A DNA stretch of 64,000 nucleotides from Pseudomonas sp. LS1212 (GTDB lineage Bacteria; Pseudomonadota; Gammaproteobacteria; Pseudomonadales; Pseudomonadaceae): assembly GCF_024741815.1 (NCBI RefSeq), contig NZ_CP102951.1, forward strand, positions 4,416,001 through 4,480,000. The letters run 5' to 3'. Both the position numbers and the translations under genes were made by a program. Below, in pieces: positions 41,589 to 51,698 of the stretch; the stretch's first letter is position 1; every line of letters starts with the position of its first letter. A model generated the notes under the pieces. It saw nothing but the letters and a program-made list of their open reading frames with translations, did no database searches and had not been told where the DNA came from.

Positions 41589-41927
41589 CTACACTTGGAG
41601 ATCGACCCACAGCCCCTGGCGCGGCTCATCGTCGATCAAGGGCGCTACCGGCACGGTGTTATCGGCGTTGACTTCGTCGCCCGGCAAGGCCAGGTACTGT
41701 TCGGCGTCCTCCTCAGCCTGGGCCAGATGCCTTCTGCGCTGCTGGCGGCGTTGTTCTTCGCGCAGCAACCAGGCGGCCTGTTCAGCATCGCGCTGCTTGA
41801 GGTCGACCGAACCCTCGCTGGAGCCGGGCTGCGCCGGCATCACGGGGGCAATGTCCGGGGTCGGTTTGACCGGGTCGTGTTGCGAGGTGACCGGTTGTGC
41901 GCTGAGCGGAATGAGCGGCGGCAGCAT
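41589..41927 (-). CDS. Conserved hypothetical Pseudomonas protein
   Basis: A 112-residue protein from ATG 41927 (MLPPLIPLSAQP), with AGGAGAA upstream. The N-terminus is Pro-rich, the middle a charged helix (RDAEQAAWLLREEQRRQQRR) and the C-terminus acidic. It is probably a small cytoplasmic protein without catalytic domain. Divergent from rapA. Confidence 0.55.
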   Translation of the reverse strand: MLPPLIPLSAQPVTSQHDPVKPTPDIAPVMPAQPGSSEGSVDLKQRDAEQAAWLLREEQRRQQRRRHLAQAEEDAEQYLALPGDEVNADNTVPVAPLIDDEPRQGLWVDLQV

Positions 41928-42092
41928 TGGGGGTGTTCTCCTGTCGCCAAGGTGTCGGCGGGGCATGGCGCGACTTGAGCCCCGGGCCTGCGGGCATTTG
42001 CTTAAATGTAGGTGGTTTTTACCAGAGTCTTTGGCCCTCGGGGGCCCGATCCGTTAACATAGTCGGCTTTTTCAAGGCGGGAGTCAGGCAGC

Positions 42093-44939
42093 ATGGCGCA
42101 GCAGTATCAACCGGGGCAACGCTGGATTAGTGACAGCGAAGCTGAGCTAGGTCTGGGTACCGTTCTGGCACAGGACGGTCGCTTGCTGACCGTGCTCTAT
42201 CCGGCCACTGGCGATACACGCCAGTACGCACTGCGCAACGCGCCGCTCACAAGGGTTCGTTTTTCGCCGGGCGATGTGATCACTCACTTCGAAAACTGGA
42301 AGATGACCGTGCGCGAAGTCGAGGACATCGACGGGCTGCTGGTCTATCACGGCCTCAACGGCCACAGCGAAGCCTGCACCCTGCCGGAAACCCAACTGTC
42401 GAACTTCATCCAGTTCCGCCTGGCCAGCGACCGTCTGTTCGCCGGCCAGATCGATCCGCTGGCCTGGTTCTCGCTGCGCTACAACACCCTGGAGCACACC
42501 AGCCGCCAGTTGCAATCGTCGCTGTGGGGCCTGGGCGGCGTGCGTGCCCAGCCCATCGCGCACCAGTTGCACATCGCCCGTGAAGTCGCCGACCGGATCG
42601 CGCCACGGGTATTGCTGGCCGACGAAGTGGGCCTGGGCAAGACCATCGAAGCGGGCCTGGTGATCCATCGCCAACTGCTGTCCGGGCGCGCCAGTCGCGT
42701 GCTGATCCTGGTGCCGGAAAACCTCCAGCACCAGTGGTTGGTAGAAATGCGCCGGCGCTTCAACCTGCAAGTCGCCCTGTTCGACGCCGAACGCTTTATC
42801 GAAAGCGATGCCACCAACCCCTTCGAAGACGCGCAACTGGCGCTGGTGGCACTTGAATGGCTGACCGAAGACGAGAAGGCCCAGGACGCGCTGTTCGCCG
42901 CCGGCTGGGACCTGATGGTAGTCGACGAGGCGCATCACCTGGTCTGGCATGAAGAAAAAGTCAGCCCCGAATACGCCCTGGTCGAGCAATTGGCCGAAGT
43001 CATTCCCGGCATCCTGCTGCTGACCGCGACCCCGGAGCAACTGGGCCAGGACAGCCACTTCGCGCGCCTGCGCCTGCTCGACCCGAACCGCTTCCATGAC
43101 CTGGCGGCCTTCCGCGCCGAGAGCGAGAACTATCGCCCGGTCGCCGAAGCCGTGCAGGAACTGCTCGATCAAGGCCGCCTCTCGCCCAAGGCCCACGCGA
43201 CCATCCAGAACTTCCTCGGCGACGAAGGCGAAGCCTTGCTGGGCGCTGTCAGCGACGGTGACACCCAGGCCAGCGCCCGCCTGATTCGCGAGCTGCTGGA
43301 CCGCCATGGCACCGGTCGCGTGTTGTTCCGCAACACCCGTGCCGCGGTCCAGGGCTTCCCCGAGCGCAAGCTGCACCCTTACCCGCTGCCATGCCCGGAC
43401 GAATACCTGGAGCTGCCGCTGGGCGAACACGCCGAGCTGTACCCGGAAGTCAGCTTCCAGGCCCAGGCCGAAAGCGGTGAAGAAGAGCGCTGGTGGCGCT
43501 TCGATCCGCGCGTGGAATGGCTGATCGACACCCTGAAGATGCTCAAGCGCGTCAAGGTACTGGTCATTTGCGCCCATGCCGAAACCGCCATGGATCTGGA
43601 AGACGCCCTGCGGGTGCGTTCCGGTATCCCGGCCACGGTCTTCCACGAAGGCATGAGCATCCTGGAGCGTGACCGTGCGGCAGCCTACTTCGCCGATGAA
43701 GAATTCGGCGCCCAGGTGCTGATCTGTTCGGAAATCGGCAGTGAAGGCCGCAACTTCCAGTTCTCCCATCACCTGGTGCTGTTCGACCTGCCGGCCCACC
43801 CGGACCTGCTCGAGCAGCGCATCGGCCGTCTCGACCGGATAGGCCAGAAGCACACCATCGAGCTGCACGTGCCGCACCTGCAGAACAGCCCGCAAGAGCG
43901 GCTGTTCCAGTGGTACCACCAGGCGCTGAATGCGTTTCTCAACACCTGCCCGACCGGCAACGCCCTGCAGCATCAGTTCGGCCCACGCCTGCTGCCGATG
44001 CTCGAAAGTGGCGATGACGACGAGTGGCAAAGCCTGGTCGACGAGGCCCGGGCCGAGCGCGAGCGCCTGGAAGCCGAGCTGCACACCGGCCGCGACCGCC
44101 TGCTGGAACTCAACTCCGGCGGCGCTGGCGAAGGCCATGCACTGGTCGAGGAAATTTTCGAGCAGGACGATCAATTCACCCTGCCGATCTATATGGAAAC
44201 CCTGTTCGACGCGTTCGGCATCGACAGCGAAGACCATTCGGAAAACGCCCTGATCCTCAAGCCGAGCGAGAAGATGCTCGACGCCAGCTTCCCGCTGGGC
44301 GACGATGAAGGCGTGACCATTACCTATGACCGCAACCAGGCGCTGTCACGCGAAGACATGCAGTTCATCACCTGGGAGCACCCGATGGTTCAGGGTGGCA
44401 TGGACCTGGTGCTGTCCGGCTCGATGGGCAACACCGCCGTGGCGCTGATCAAGAACAAGGCGCTCAAGCCCGGCACCGTTTTGCTTGAGCTGCTGTATGT
44501 CAGCGAAGTGGTCGCCCCGCGTGCACTGCAATTGGGTCGTTACCTGCCACCGGCCGCCTTGCGCTGCCTGCTCGACACCAATGGCAACGACCTGGCAGCG
44601 CGCGTGTCGTTCGAAACCCTCAACGACCAACTGGAAAGCGTGCCCAAGGCCAGCGCCAACAAATTCATCCAGGCCCAGCGCGATGTGCTGACGCCACGGA
44701 TCAACGCCGGCGAAGCCAAGATCATCCCGCACCACGCCGAACGCGTTGCCGAAGCGCAGCGTCGCCTGACTGCTGAAACCGATGAAGAACTGGCGCGCTT
44801 GACGGCCCTGCAAGCGGTCAACCCGACCGTGCGCGACAGCGAGATCGAAGCACTGCGCAAGCAGCGTGCCGATGGTTTGGCGATGCTGGACAAGGCGGCG
44901 TTGCGGTTGGAAGCGATTCGGGTGTTGGTTGCGGGCTGA
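42093..44939 (+). CDS. rapA: RNA polymerase-associated protein RapA
   Basis: A 948-residue Swi2/Snf2 ATPase. The N-terminal Tudor-like domains cover about residues 1 to 105, then motif I DEVGLGKTIEAGLVI, motif II VVDEAHHLVW, motif III TATPEQLGQ and motif VI EQRIGRLDRIGQ. It recycles stalled RNA polymerase. Length and motif order match RapA (968 residues in Escherichia coli). It is transcribed alone and followed by a REP pair. Confidence 0.96.
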   Translation: MAQQYQPGQRWISDSEAELGLGTVLAQDGRLLTVLYPATGDTRQYALRNAPLTRVRFSPGDVITHFENWKMTVREVEDIDGLLVYHGLNGHSEACTLPETQLSNFIQFRLASDRLFAGQIDPLAWFSLRYNTLEHTSRQLQSSLWGLGGVRAQPIAHQLHIAREVADRIAPRVLLADEVGLGKTIEAGLVIHRQLLSGRASRVLILVPENLQHQWLVEMRRRFNLQVALFDAERFIESDATNPFEDAQLALVALEWLTEDEKAQDALFAAGWDLMVVDEAHHLVWHEEKVSPEYALVEQLAEVIPGILLLTATPEQLGQDSHFARLRLLDPNRFHDLAAFRAESENYRPVAEAVQELLDQGRLSPKAHATIQNFLGDEGEALLGAVSDGDTQASARLIRELLDRHGTGRVLFRNTRAAVQGFPERKLHPYPLPCPDEYLELPLGEHAELYPEVSFQAQAESGEEERWWRFDPRVEWLIDTLKMLKRVKVLVICAHAETAMDLEDALRVRSGIPATVFHEGMSILERDRAAAYFADEEFGAQVLICSEIGSEGRNFQFSHHLVLFDLPAHPDLLEQRIGRLDRIGQKHTIELHVPHLQNSPQERLFQWYHQALNAFLNTCPTGNALQHQFGPRLLPMLESGDDDEWQSLVDEARAERERLEAELHTGRDRLLELNSGGAGEGHALVEEIFEQDDQFTLPIYMETLFDAFGIDSEDHSENALILKPSEKMLDASFPLGDDEGVTITYDRNQALSREDMQFITWEHPMVQGGMDLVLSGSMGNTAVALIKNKALKPGTVLLELLYVSEVVAPRALQLGRYLPPAALRCLLDTNGNDLAARVSFETLNDQLESVPKASANKFIQAQRDVLTPRINAGEAKIIPHHAERVAEAQRRLTAETDEELARLTALQAVNPTVRDSEIEALRKQRADGLAMLDKAALRLEAIRVLVAG

Positions 44940-44977
44940 TTGACAGGCCGTCGGCCCTTTTCGTTTGGAAGGGCCTC

Positions 44978-45064
44978 TCGCTGGCAAGCCAGCTCCCACA
45001 GTACAGTGCCTGTCATACAATTTGTGAACACAGGTATTCTTTGTGGGAGCTGGCTTGCCAGCGA
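44978..45064. repeat. Inverted pair of REP elements (BIME-like)
   Basis: TCGCTGGCAAGCCAGCTCCC at 44978 is mirrored by its exact complement ending at 45064, with about 40 bases between. This is the typical paired REP unit of Pseudomonas, lying between convergent genes. Confidence 0.85.
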
Positions 45065-45090
45065 TCGACCGCAACGCGGTCGCAATACAC

Positions 45091-45918
45091 TTAAATCGCC
45101 GCTGGCACCCCCGCCCCTTCCACCACCATCCACTCGCGCATCCTCTGCGCATCGCGACTGAAACACCGCGACGCCTGCAACAGAAACACCAGGGTCAACA
45201 GCATTGCCACCGGAATCAGGTACATGGCGTCATGCAAGCCGACGGCCTTGAACGCCTCGGTCATCTGCCCCGCGCCTGCTTCCAGCATCGCCGCCTGGGC
45301 AAAATGGTCTGACAGCAACCCTACCACCACCGGCCCCAACCCGCCCCCGAGCAAATACAGCCCGGCAAAATACAAGGCCATGGCCGTGGCCCGCAAACGC
45401 GGCTGCACCACGTCCTGTATGGCCGTGTAAACGCAGGTGTAGAAGTTGTAGGCAAACAACCAGCCAATGCTGAACAGCGCCACGAACACGCCGATTTCAA
45501 TACGCCCGGCATGCAAGGCATAGGCCGTTGCCACGGTCGCCACCAGCATGCTCGCAGCCGCGAACAGCAAACGACCATTGGCCACACGCTGATGGATCTT
45601 GTCGGCCATCCAGCCCCCTACCGTCAGCCCGACCAGGCCATTGACCGCCGTCAAACCGCTCCACACAGCCAGGCCCCAACCCATCAATTTGCTGCACGAG
45701 CCGGTATCGGCCATGCCCCCCAGCGGCAAACCGGCCAGGGCATAAACGATGGTGAACGCCGTCCCGATAATGCCCAGCTGAAAATCGCTCAGGTGCCACT
45801 CCATCCTGATCGGCTCGATAATGATGGCCGGGATGGTGCGATCGAAGAAATTGAACAGGTTGGCCAGGAACAACAGGAACAAAATGCGCCAGGCATTCGC
45901 CAGCTTGATGTCAGCCAA
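45091..45918 (-). pseudogene. MFS transporter with an in-frame internal deletion
   Basis: The 275-residue frame starts like a spinster-type MFS protein (LFLANLFNFFDRTIPAIIIE, LAGLPLGGMADTGSCSKLM) and ends like one (GGWMADKIHQRVANGRLLFA onward, six segments). MFS proteins of this type have about 430 residues. Between TAVNG and LVGLTVGGW roughly 130 to 160 residues (late N-half and central loop) are missing while the frame is kept. With about eight membrane segments left, transport is unlikely. Divergent from the MHYT gene. Confidence 0.7.
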
Positions 45919-46088
45919 TCCAATAGGTGGTACGCGCGTTATCGTGTTTGGCTATTTTGTTAATTACGAAATGGTTAGCATCATTATGCCACCAGGCAAG
46001 CCATTACCTCGCCAGCTCCTATACTCCTCAAAGTCGTCCCCACCCCACCAAAGGCGGGACACATAAACGATCGACAAAAGGGCCTGCT

Positions 46089-48377
46089 ATGGAATGGCTG
46101 GGGTTGAACATTCTCGCCGAGCTTCCTCCCACCGGACAGATACTCTTGAACTGCAGGCACAACCCCTTCCTGGTGTTGCTTGCCTACCTGGTTGCCTGCG
46201 CCGGCAGTTTTGCCATGCTGAACATGGCCGAGCGTGTCAGCCACGTCGAAAAACCCAGTGCGCAAAGACAATGGCGCCTGCTCGGCGCCTTTTGCCTGGC
46301 TGGCGGCATCTGGGCGATGCATTTCATCAGCATGCTGGCTTTCGAAACTCCGCTGAAAACCTATTACGATCTGCCGATCACCGGCGCCTCCCTGCTGATC
46401 ATGCTGGTTGCAGCCTTATTCACAATGAACACGCTTGGGCAGACCGAACTGCGCGCGATGCAGTATCTGCAAGCATCCACCTGCATCGGCCTGGGTATCG
46501 CCGGCATGCACTACACTGGCATGTCGGCGATGCACTCCAACGCCGTCCAGTATTATCAAACCAGCCTGGTCCTGTTTTCGATTGTCGTGGCGATCGTCGT
46601 CAGTTTTGCCGCCTTGCTTTTGGCACGGCACTTTCGCAATGGCGGCGGCATGTTCCATCAGTTGCTCAAATACATCGCCAGCCTGGTGATGGGTGCAGGC
46701 ATTGTCAGCATGCACTTCACCGGCATGTGGGCCCTGACTCTGGTCGTTCCCATTGGCAGCACACTTGAACTGCCAATGACCGACAACAGCCTGCACCTGA
46801 GCCTGACCATCGCGTTGATTACCCTGCTGATCATCGCCAGCAGCATCAGCGCGGCCCTGGCCGACAAAAAGCTGCAAAGCAAGGAACACGACCTGCTGCG
46901 CGTCAATGCCCTGCTCAGCCAATTGGACCAGGCCCGGGTATCGTTACAGCAGGTCGCTCATTACGACGCCCTGACCAACTTGATCAACCGCCGGGGTTTC
47001 AATCAGATTTTCGCCGAGAAACTGGCCGAGCAAACCCACAGCAAAGGCATGCTCGCGGTGATGTTCCTGGACATCGACCATTTCAAGCGCATCAACGACA
47101 GCCTCGGTCACGACGCTGGCGACGAACTGCTTCAGGTCATTGCCGGGCAAATCAAGAATGCAACCCGCAGCCATGACGATGTGGTCGCACGATTTGGCGG
47201 TGACGAGTTTTGCATCCTGATCAGCCTGAACAACCGTGATGAAGCCCGGCAGCTGGCCCAGCGCATCATGCAAAAAATGAAGGAGCCCATCGCCCTGGTC
47301 GGGCGGCGCATGGTCATGACCACCAGCATCGGCATCAGCGTGTTTCCCGATGACGGAACGACGTGCGATGAATTGCTGAAAAACGCTGACCTTGCGCTTT
47401 ATCAATCCAAGGGCAACGGTCGCAATAGCCTGAATTTCTTCAGTTCCAACCTGAAGACCCGCGCCACGCTGGAGTTGCAGCTAGAAGAAGAATTGCGTAC
47501 TGCCCTGGCCGAAGAAAATGGACTGGAGCTTTACTACCAGCCGATCTTCGACCTGCGCAACGGCGAAGTGGCCAAGCTCGAGGCCCTGGTACGCTGGCAG
47601 CATCCGCAACATGGCCTGCTCAGCCCGGACCGCTTCATCGGAATCGCCGAGGCCAACGGCCTGATCGCCGAACTCGACACCTGGGTACTGCGCCGCGCCT
47701 GTCAGGACCTGGCCCGCTTGAGCCACAACGGCTGCGAACAGCTCAAAATCACCGTGAACTGCTCGGCCCTGAACCTGTGTCGCGAAGAACTCCCCGGTGA
47801 AATCGACCACGCCCTGCGCTCGGCCGGCGTCGCCCCCCATCGCCTGGAGCTGGAAGTGACCGAGAATGCCCTGATGGGCAATATCGACGTCACCGTGGCC
47901 CTGCTCAAGAAAATCCGCGCCCTGGGCGTATCGCTTTCGATCGACGACTTCGGCACGGGCTATTCCTCGTTGGCCTACCTCAAACGCCTGCCGCTCGACA
48001 CCTTGAAGATCGACCGCTCGTTCATCCAGGATGTTCCCAACTCCCCCCAGGACATGGAGATCGTCCAGGCCATCATCGTCATGGCCCATACCTTGCGTTT
48101 GCAGGTGGTGACCGAGGGGGTCGAGACGGTCCAGCAGTACGCGCTTCTCGAGCAGCAGGGCTGCGACTTCGTCCAGGGCTACCTGCTCAGCCGCCCGGTA
48201 CCGCTACGTGACCTGCGGCCGATTCTCGATCAACTCAACCAGCGCAAAAGCGTCAGCACCGTCGATTTCATTCAGCTTTATCCTGGCCGCGATACAGATG
48301 GATCAATGTTGCAGGATCTTTTTGTAGATAACCCTGGCTACCGTGCAAGCGCATCAGTTGCGCAGCCAGTCCGCTGA
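46089..48377 (+). CDS. MHYT-GGDEF-EAL c-di-GMP signalling protein
   Basis: A 762-residue membrane protein. The MHYT sensor (about residues 30 to 250) has three MHYT-like motifs: MHFISMLAFE, MHYTGMSAMHS, MHFTGMWAL, thought to bind copper and sense gas. A GGDEF domain follows with DALTNLINRRGFNQI and FGGDEFCIL, and then an EAL domain with KLEALVRWQHP, SIDDFGTGYSSLAYLKRLP and VVTEGVET. Both catalytic signatures look intact, so it could make or degrade c-di-GMP. The ATG at 46089 is chosen on the membrane start (MEWLGLNILAELPPTG). Its 3' end overlaps the convergent dehydrogenase gene by 110 bases. Confidence 0.92.
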   Translation: MEWLGLNILAELPPTGQILLNCRHNPFLVLLAYLVACAGSFAMLNMAERVSHVEKPSAQRQWRLLGAFCLAGGIWAMHFISMLAFETPLKTYYDLPITGASLLIMLVAALFTMNTLGQTELRAMQYLQASTCIGLGIAGMHYTGMSAMHSNAVQYYQTSLVLFSIVVAIVVSFAALLLARHFRNGGGMFHQLLKYIASLVMGAGIVSMHFTGMWALTLVVPIGSTLELPMTDNSLHLSLTIALITLLIIASSISAALADKKLQSKEHDLLRVNALLSQLDQARVSLQQVAHYDALTNLINRRGFNQIFAEKLAEQTHSKGMLAVMFLDIDHFKRINDSLGHDAGDELLQVIAGQIKNATRSHDDVVARFGGDEFCILISLNNRDEARQLAQRIMQKMKEPIALVGRRMVMTTSIGISVFPDDGTTCDELLKNADLALYQSKGNGRNSLNFFSSNLKTRATLELQLEEELRTALAEENGLELYYQPIFDLRNGEVAKLEALVRWQHPQHGLLSPDRFIGIAEANGLIAELDTWVLRRACQDLARLSHNGCEQLKITVNCSALNLCREELPGEIDHALRSAGVAPHRLELEVTENALMGNIDVTVALLKKIRALGVSLSIDDFGTGYSSLAYLKRLPLDTLKIDRSFIQDVPNSPQDMEIVQAIIVMAHTLRLQVVTEGVETVQQYALLEQQGCDFVQGYLLSRPVPLRDLRPILDQLNQRKSVSTVDFIQLYPGRDTDGSMLQDLFVDNPGYRASASVAQPVR

Positions 48378-49164
48378 TCGGGGTGGCCGAACCCTGTTCA
48401 CGGGAGAATTTCACCGCGGTGTCCAGATCCTTGAGCAAGGTGCGCACGTGCCACTTGACCGGCTCGAAACGGCTTTCGGCCATTTGCGGGGCCAGAATCT
48501 GCAAGGGTTTCGAATCGGCAAAGCCCCCGGCCAGCGCTTCGGCGATCAGGCTGGCATCGACCCCTGATTGCTGCGCCAGAGCGACCACCTCGGCAATTAC
48601 CAGCGCATTGCAGGCCACGATCATCTGGTTGCAGGCCTTGGTCACCTGGCCGGCCCCCACTGCTCCCATGTGGGTCACTCGCTGCCCCAGGGCCAACAGG
48701 ATCGGCCGGGCCCGCGCCACATCCGCCGCCTCACCTCCGACCATGATCGCCAGGCTACCGGCCTCGGCACCCGGCGTACCGCCGGAAACCGGCGCATCGA
48801 GCCAGCTCATGCCGGTGCGTGTTGCCAGCTCAGCCGCCATTTCACGGGTGGCAGTGGGTTCCAGGCTGGACAAGTCCACCAGCAACTGCCCGGCCCACGC
48901 ACCCTCGACCACACCTTGCGGACCGAACACCACATCACGTACCACGGCCGTATCGGCCAGGCACAGCAGCACGACATCGGCTGCCTGACACAGCTCGGCA
49001 GGGCTCTGGACCTGGCGTGCACCGGCCTCGACCAGCGCCGCGCACTTCTCCGGCGAGCGGTTCCACACCGTCAACGGATAACCTGCCGCCAGCAGGCGAC
49101 GACACATGGGCAAACCCATCAAACCGATACCGGCAAAGGCCAGCGAAGGCAACGCAGTGCTCAT
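48268..49164 (-). CDS. NAD(P)-dependent beta-hydroxyacid dehydrogenase (HIBADH-like)
   Basis: A 298-residue protein with the NAD-binding GIGLMGLPMCRRLLAAG, the substrate motif DAPVSGGTPGAEAGSLAIMV and the catalytic-lysine helix GAGQVTKACNQMI. Family members oxidise 3-hydroxyisobutyrate, tartronate semialdehyde and similar short acids. AGGAG precedes the ATG. Its stop lies inside the 3' end of the EAL gene. Confidence 0.87.
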   Translation of the reverse strand: MSTALPSLAFAGIGLMGLPMCRRLLAAGYPLTVWNRSPEKCAALVEAGARQVQSPAELCQAADVVLLCLADTAVVRDVVFGPQGVVEGAWAGQLLVDLSSLEPTATREMAAELATRTGMSWLDAPVSGGTPGAEAGSLAIMVGGEAADVARARPILLALGQRVTHMGAVGAGQVTKACNQMIVACNALVIAEVVALAQQSGVDASLIAEALAGGFADSKPLQILAPQMAESRFEPVKWHVRTLLKDLDTAVKFSREQGSATPISGLAAQLMRLHGSQGYLQKDPATLIHLYRGQDKAE

Positions 49165-49363
49165 GAACAGCTCCTGTCAGATTAAAGAATCGGGGCAATC
49201 GGACGATTTAAACAACAGGCTTGGCAAGGTGTCCCCCTATATCACCCTAGGGAGTGACCCTATCGCTCAAGCCATAGGCGCGCTGTAAAGTCGCGATTTC
49301 CACTAAGTGATGGCTCGATGATATCTACTCGGCAGGCCATCCAGTCCAGGTCCATGGCGCAAA

Positions 49364-51547
49364 ATGACTTCCAAGAATAATCCTGCCAATGCGGTATCCG
49401 AGTTGGTCCTGTCCTCTACCGCGCATCAACCTACAGGCTCAAAGGAATTCTACAGCGCCCGTCCGCTCACCCCACAGCAATACCTGTATTACACCGAAAC
49501 CGATATCCAGCGCATCCTCGACAATCTCGATGGCCTGCGCGACCTGGTGTTTCCGCACGCCGCCCATCTGGACGACGACAGCGAACAGCGCCGCGACCAG
49601 CAGTTTCCTTCGGTATGCCTGATCGGCCTGGGCCGCTGCGGCTCGAACATTGCGCTGGATGTGGCGGAGCTGGTGTACAACGCCCGCAAGTTCTATCTCA
49701 ACGAATTCAACACCGAAGACCGCACCTACACCGAAAGGGACTACAGCCCAGCACGCTGGATTCGCAACAACCTGCGTCTGGTGCAGAACAAAGTCAGCAA
49801 ACCGGTCTTTCTGGTCGAGCCACTGGTGATGCTCGGCGACCTGGACAAAGACATTGCCGGGCGCATCCGTTTTTCGCGCAAGGGCGAGAAAAGCGGCTTC
49901 ATCAACGACTACAGCAAAATGAAAATCATGGACCTGTCGGAAGTCCATGCCGGTGGCGCCGGTAATGCGCCGATCCTGGGCCAATACCTGGCCAAGATCA
50001 TTCTGAACAAGGAAACCCAGCGTTTCTCCAGTGCCGACTGGAAGCTGATTCACTCCTACCTGATCGACTCCTGCGGGATCAAGGCCAACCAGTCGCGCCT
50101 GTATTTCTACATTTTCAGCGCCGGTGGCGGTACTGGCTCGGGCATGGCCTCGGAGTTCGGCCTGGCCCAGCAGTACTCGTACATGAACAAGACGTTCGAC
50201 ACCAAGCCTGCCGACGAGAACGACAGCAAGAGTGGGCACTCGTTTGTCTTCGAGCCTATTTTCACCAGCGGCATCTGCGTGCTGCCGAACATTTCCGATC
50301 ATCGCAGCGAAATGTCCGAAGCCCTGCACATCAATGCCGGTCGACTGCTGTGCAAATACCTTTCCGAGGAATGGGATTTCTCTTACAACTTCGACAATGA
50401 AGACAGCAGCGAAGCCAGCGTCATGGGCCGCATCCGCCCCTGGAACGCGATGATGCTGATCTCCAACGACATCATGCGCTACGCCGAAGAAAGCGATGAC
50501 GGCAATATCCAGAACATTGATGTCAATGCGATGGAAAAACACGCTAACCAGTACATCTCACAACAGATCTTCAACATTCTTACCGCTCAGGCGGTGACCA
50601 CCGACTACGATCAGAACTATTTCCGCCGTGCCGGTATCGATATCGGCGAAACCATCCGCCTGGATGCCAACGACCTGTTCATGAGTCTGGCCGGCCCTGT
50701 AGCCATTGCCTACGCAGAGTCTGTCGTGCCGGAACAGCCGTCACCCTCGTCGGACAAGTTCAAAGTGTTCGAGAAGGAGCAGCCACGGCTCAATATCGAC
50801 GATCTGTTCTTCCGCTCCATCGACCTGCCGCACTTCAACAAGGTCACCCAGGCTATAGAGGGCATCAGCCTGCTGCCGATAGAATCCAAGCGTTACCGTG
50901 CAGCGCTGGAGCAATACAAGGGCTCGGGTTACGACGCGGCGGCCTTGCATGACCTGCACTTCTTCAAGAACTGCTCTTCGGTCGTGTCGATCGTTTCGCT
51001 GCCCAAGGACTACAAGCTATCCTACATGGACCTGAACCGGCTCAAGACGCACCTCAACAGCCTGTTCCCCAACACCACCCTCAAACGCTATGCGCTGGTG
51101 ATCGGCGCCTCGGCCAATCTGTCGCTGACAACCCTGATCGCCAAGAGCCCGTGCCTGTCCGATGATTTCCTGACCTTGATCGTGGCCTTCATCAAGCGTT
51201 GTTTTGCCCGCACGCCGTACCGTTTCGACGACACGCTGGACAACTCGATCCTGGACTTCATCATCGGCGAGGCGTTCGATGAGGACCGGATCGACGAACT
51301 GCTCAACGAATTCGAAAACCCGGCCAGGATTCTCGATACCAACTGGTATGCGATCAAGCCGATGTACGAGAAGAAATACCGCGAATTGATCAACGACAAG
51401 AGCAAGTTTGTCTCGATCAACGATATTCGCCTGTCACGCGAATGCGTGAAAAAAGCGGTGAAGTACCTGCGTGAAATCTATCGTCACCGGATCGGCAAGA
51501 CTCGGGTGATCTCGCTGAATAACCACACCGGTAGAACCGACTATTGA
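49364..51547 (+). CDS. Tubulin/FtsZ-superfamily protein, large divergent type (Tubulin_2-like)
   Basis: A 727-residue protein. A nucleotide-binding motif VCLIGLGRCGSN at residues 84 to 95 matches the FtsZ/tubulin N-terminal loop and SAGGGTGSGMASE at residues 252 to 264 is the tubulin signature GGGTG(S/T)G. It is about twice the size of FtsZ, with long insertions (residues 105 to 245) and a C-terminal region of about 350 residues without a recognised domain. Large chromosomal FtsZ-like families have been described in bacteria and proposed to act in membrane remodelling. Standalone gene: 200 bases follow the previous one and a terminator follows it. GTP binding is well supported; function is not known. 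Confidence 0.82.
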   Translation: MTSKNNPANAVSELVLSSTAHQPTGSKEFYSARPLTPQQYLYYTETDIQRILDNLDGLRDLVFPHAAHLDDDSEQRRDQQFPSVCLIGLGRCGSNIALDVAELVYNARKFYLNEFNTEDRTYTERDYSPARWIRNNLRLVQNKVSKPVFLVEPLVMLGDLDKDIAGRIRFSRKGEKSGFINDYSKMKIMDLSEVHAGGAGNAPILGQYLAKIILNKETQRFSSADWKLIHSYLIDSCGIKANQSRLYFYIFSAGGGTGSGMASEFGLAQQYSYMNKTFDTKPADENDSKSGHSFVFEPIFTSGICVLPNISDHRSEMSEALHINAGRLLCKYLSEEWDFSYNFDNEDSSEASVMGRIRPWNAMMLISNDIMRYAEESDDGNIQNIDVNAMEKHANQYISQQIFNILTAQAVTTDYDQNYFRRAGIDIGETIRLDANDLFMSLAGPVAIAYAESVVPEQPSPSSDKFKVFEKEQPRLNIDDLFFRSIDLPHFNKVTQAIEGISLLPIESKRYRAALEQYKGSGYDAAALHDLHFFKNCSSVVSIVSLPKDYKLSYMDLNRLKTHLNSLFPNTTLKRYALVIGASANLSLTTLIAKSPCLSDDFLTLIVAFIKRCFARTPYRFDDTLDNSILDFIIGEAFDEDRIDELLNEFENPARILDTNWYAIKPMYEKKYRELINDKSKFVSINDIRLSRECVKKAVKYLREIYRHRIGKTRVISLNNHTGRTDY

Positions 51548-51555
51548 AAGAGCGA

Positions 51556-51600
51556 GCGGGCGGTGGCTAGTTGACGAAACTGTTACCGCCCGCCCTCTTT
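51556..51600 (+). terminator. Terminator after the tubulin-like gene
   Basis: GCGGGCGGT at 51556 pairs with ACCGCCCGC at 51585..51593 across a 20-base loop and is followed by CCTCTTT. It separates the gene from the convergent DUF2288 gene. Confidence 0.6.
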
Positions 51601-51698
51601 AAAAACTTGATTGTTACCGAGCACCACTTATTGACTTTTCAGTCACGCACCATGACTGTTATGGACAATGCCTCATCGCACCAAAAAAGTGCAAGGCC

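Noticed and set aside
42147..44237. A 696-codon minus-strand frame opposite rapA
   Set aside because: Antisense shadow of a highly conserved gene; composition typical of a non-coding complementary frame.
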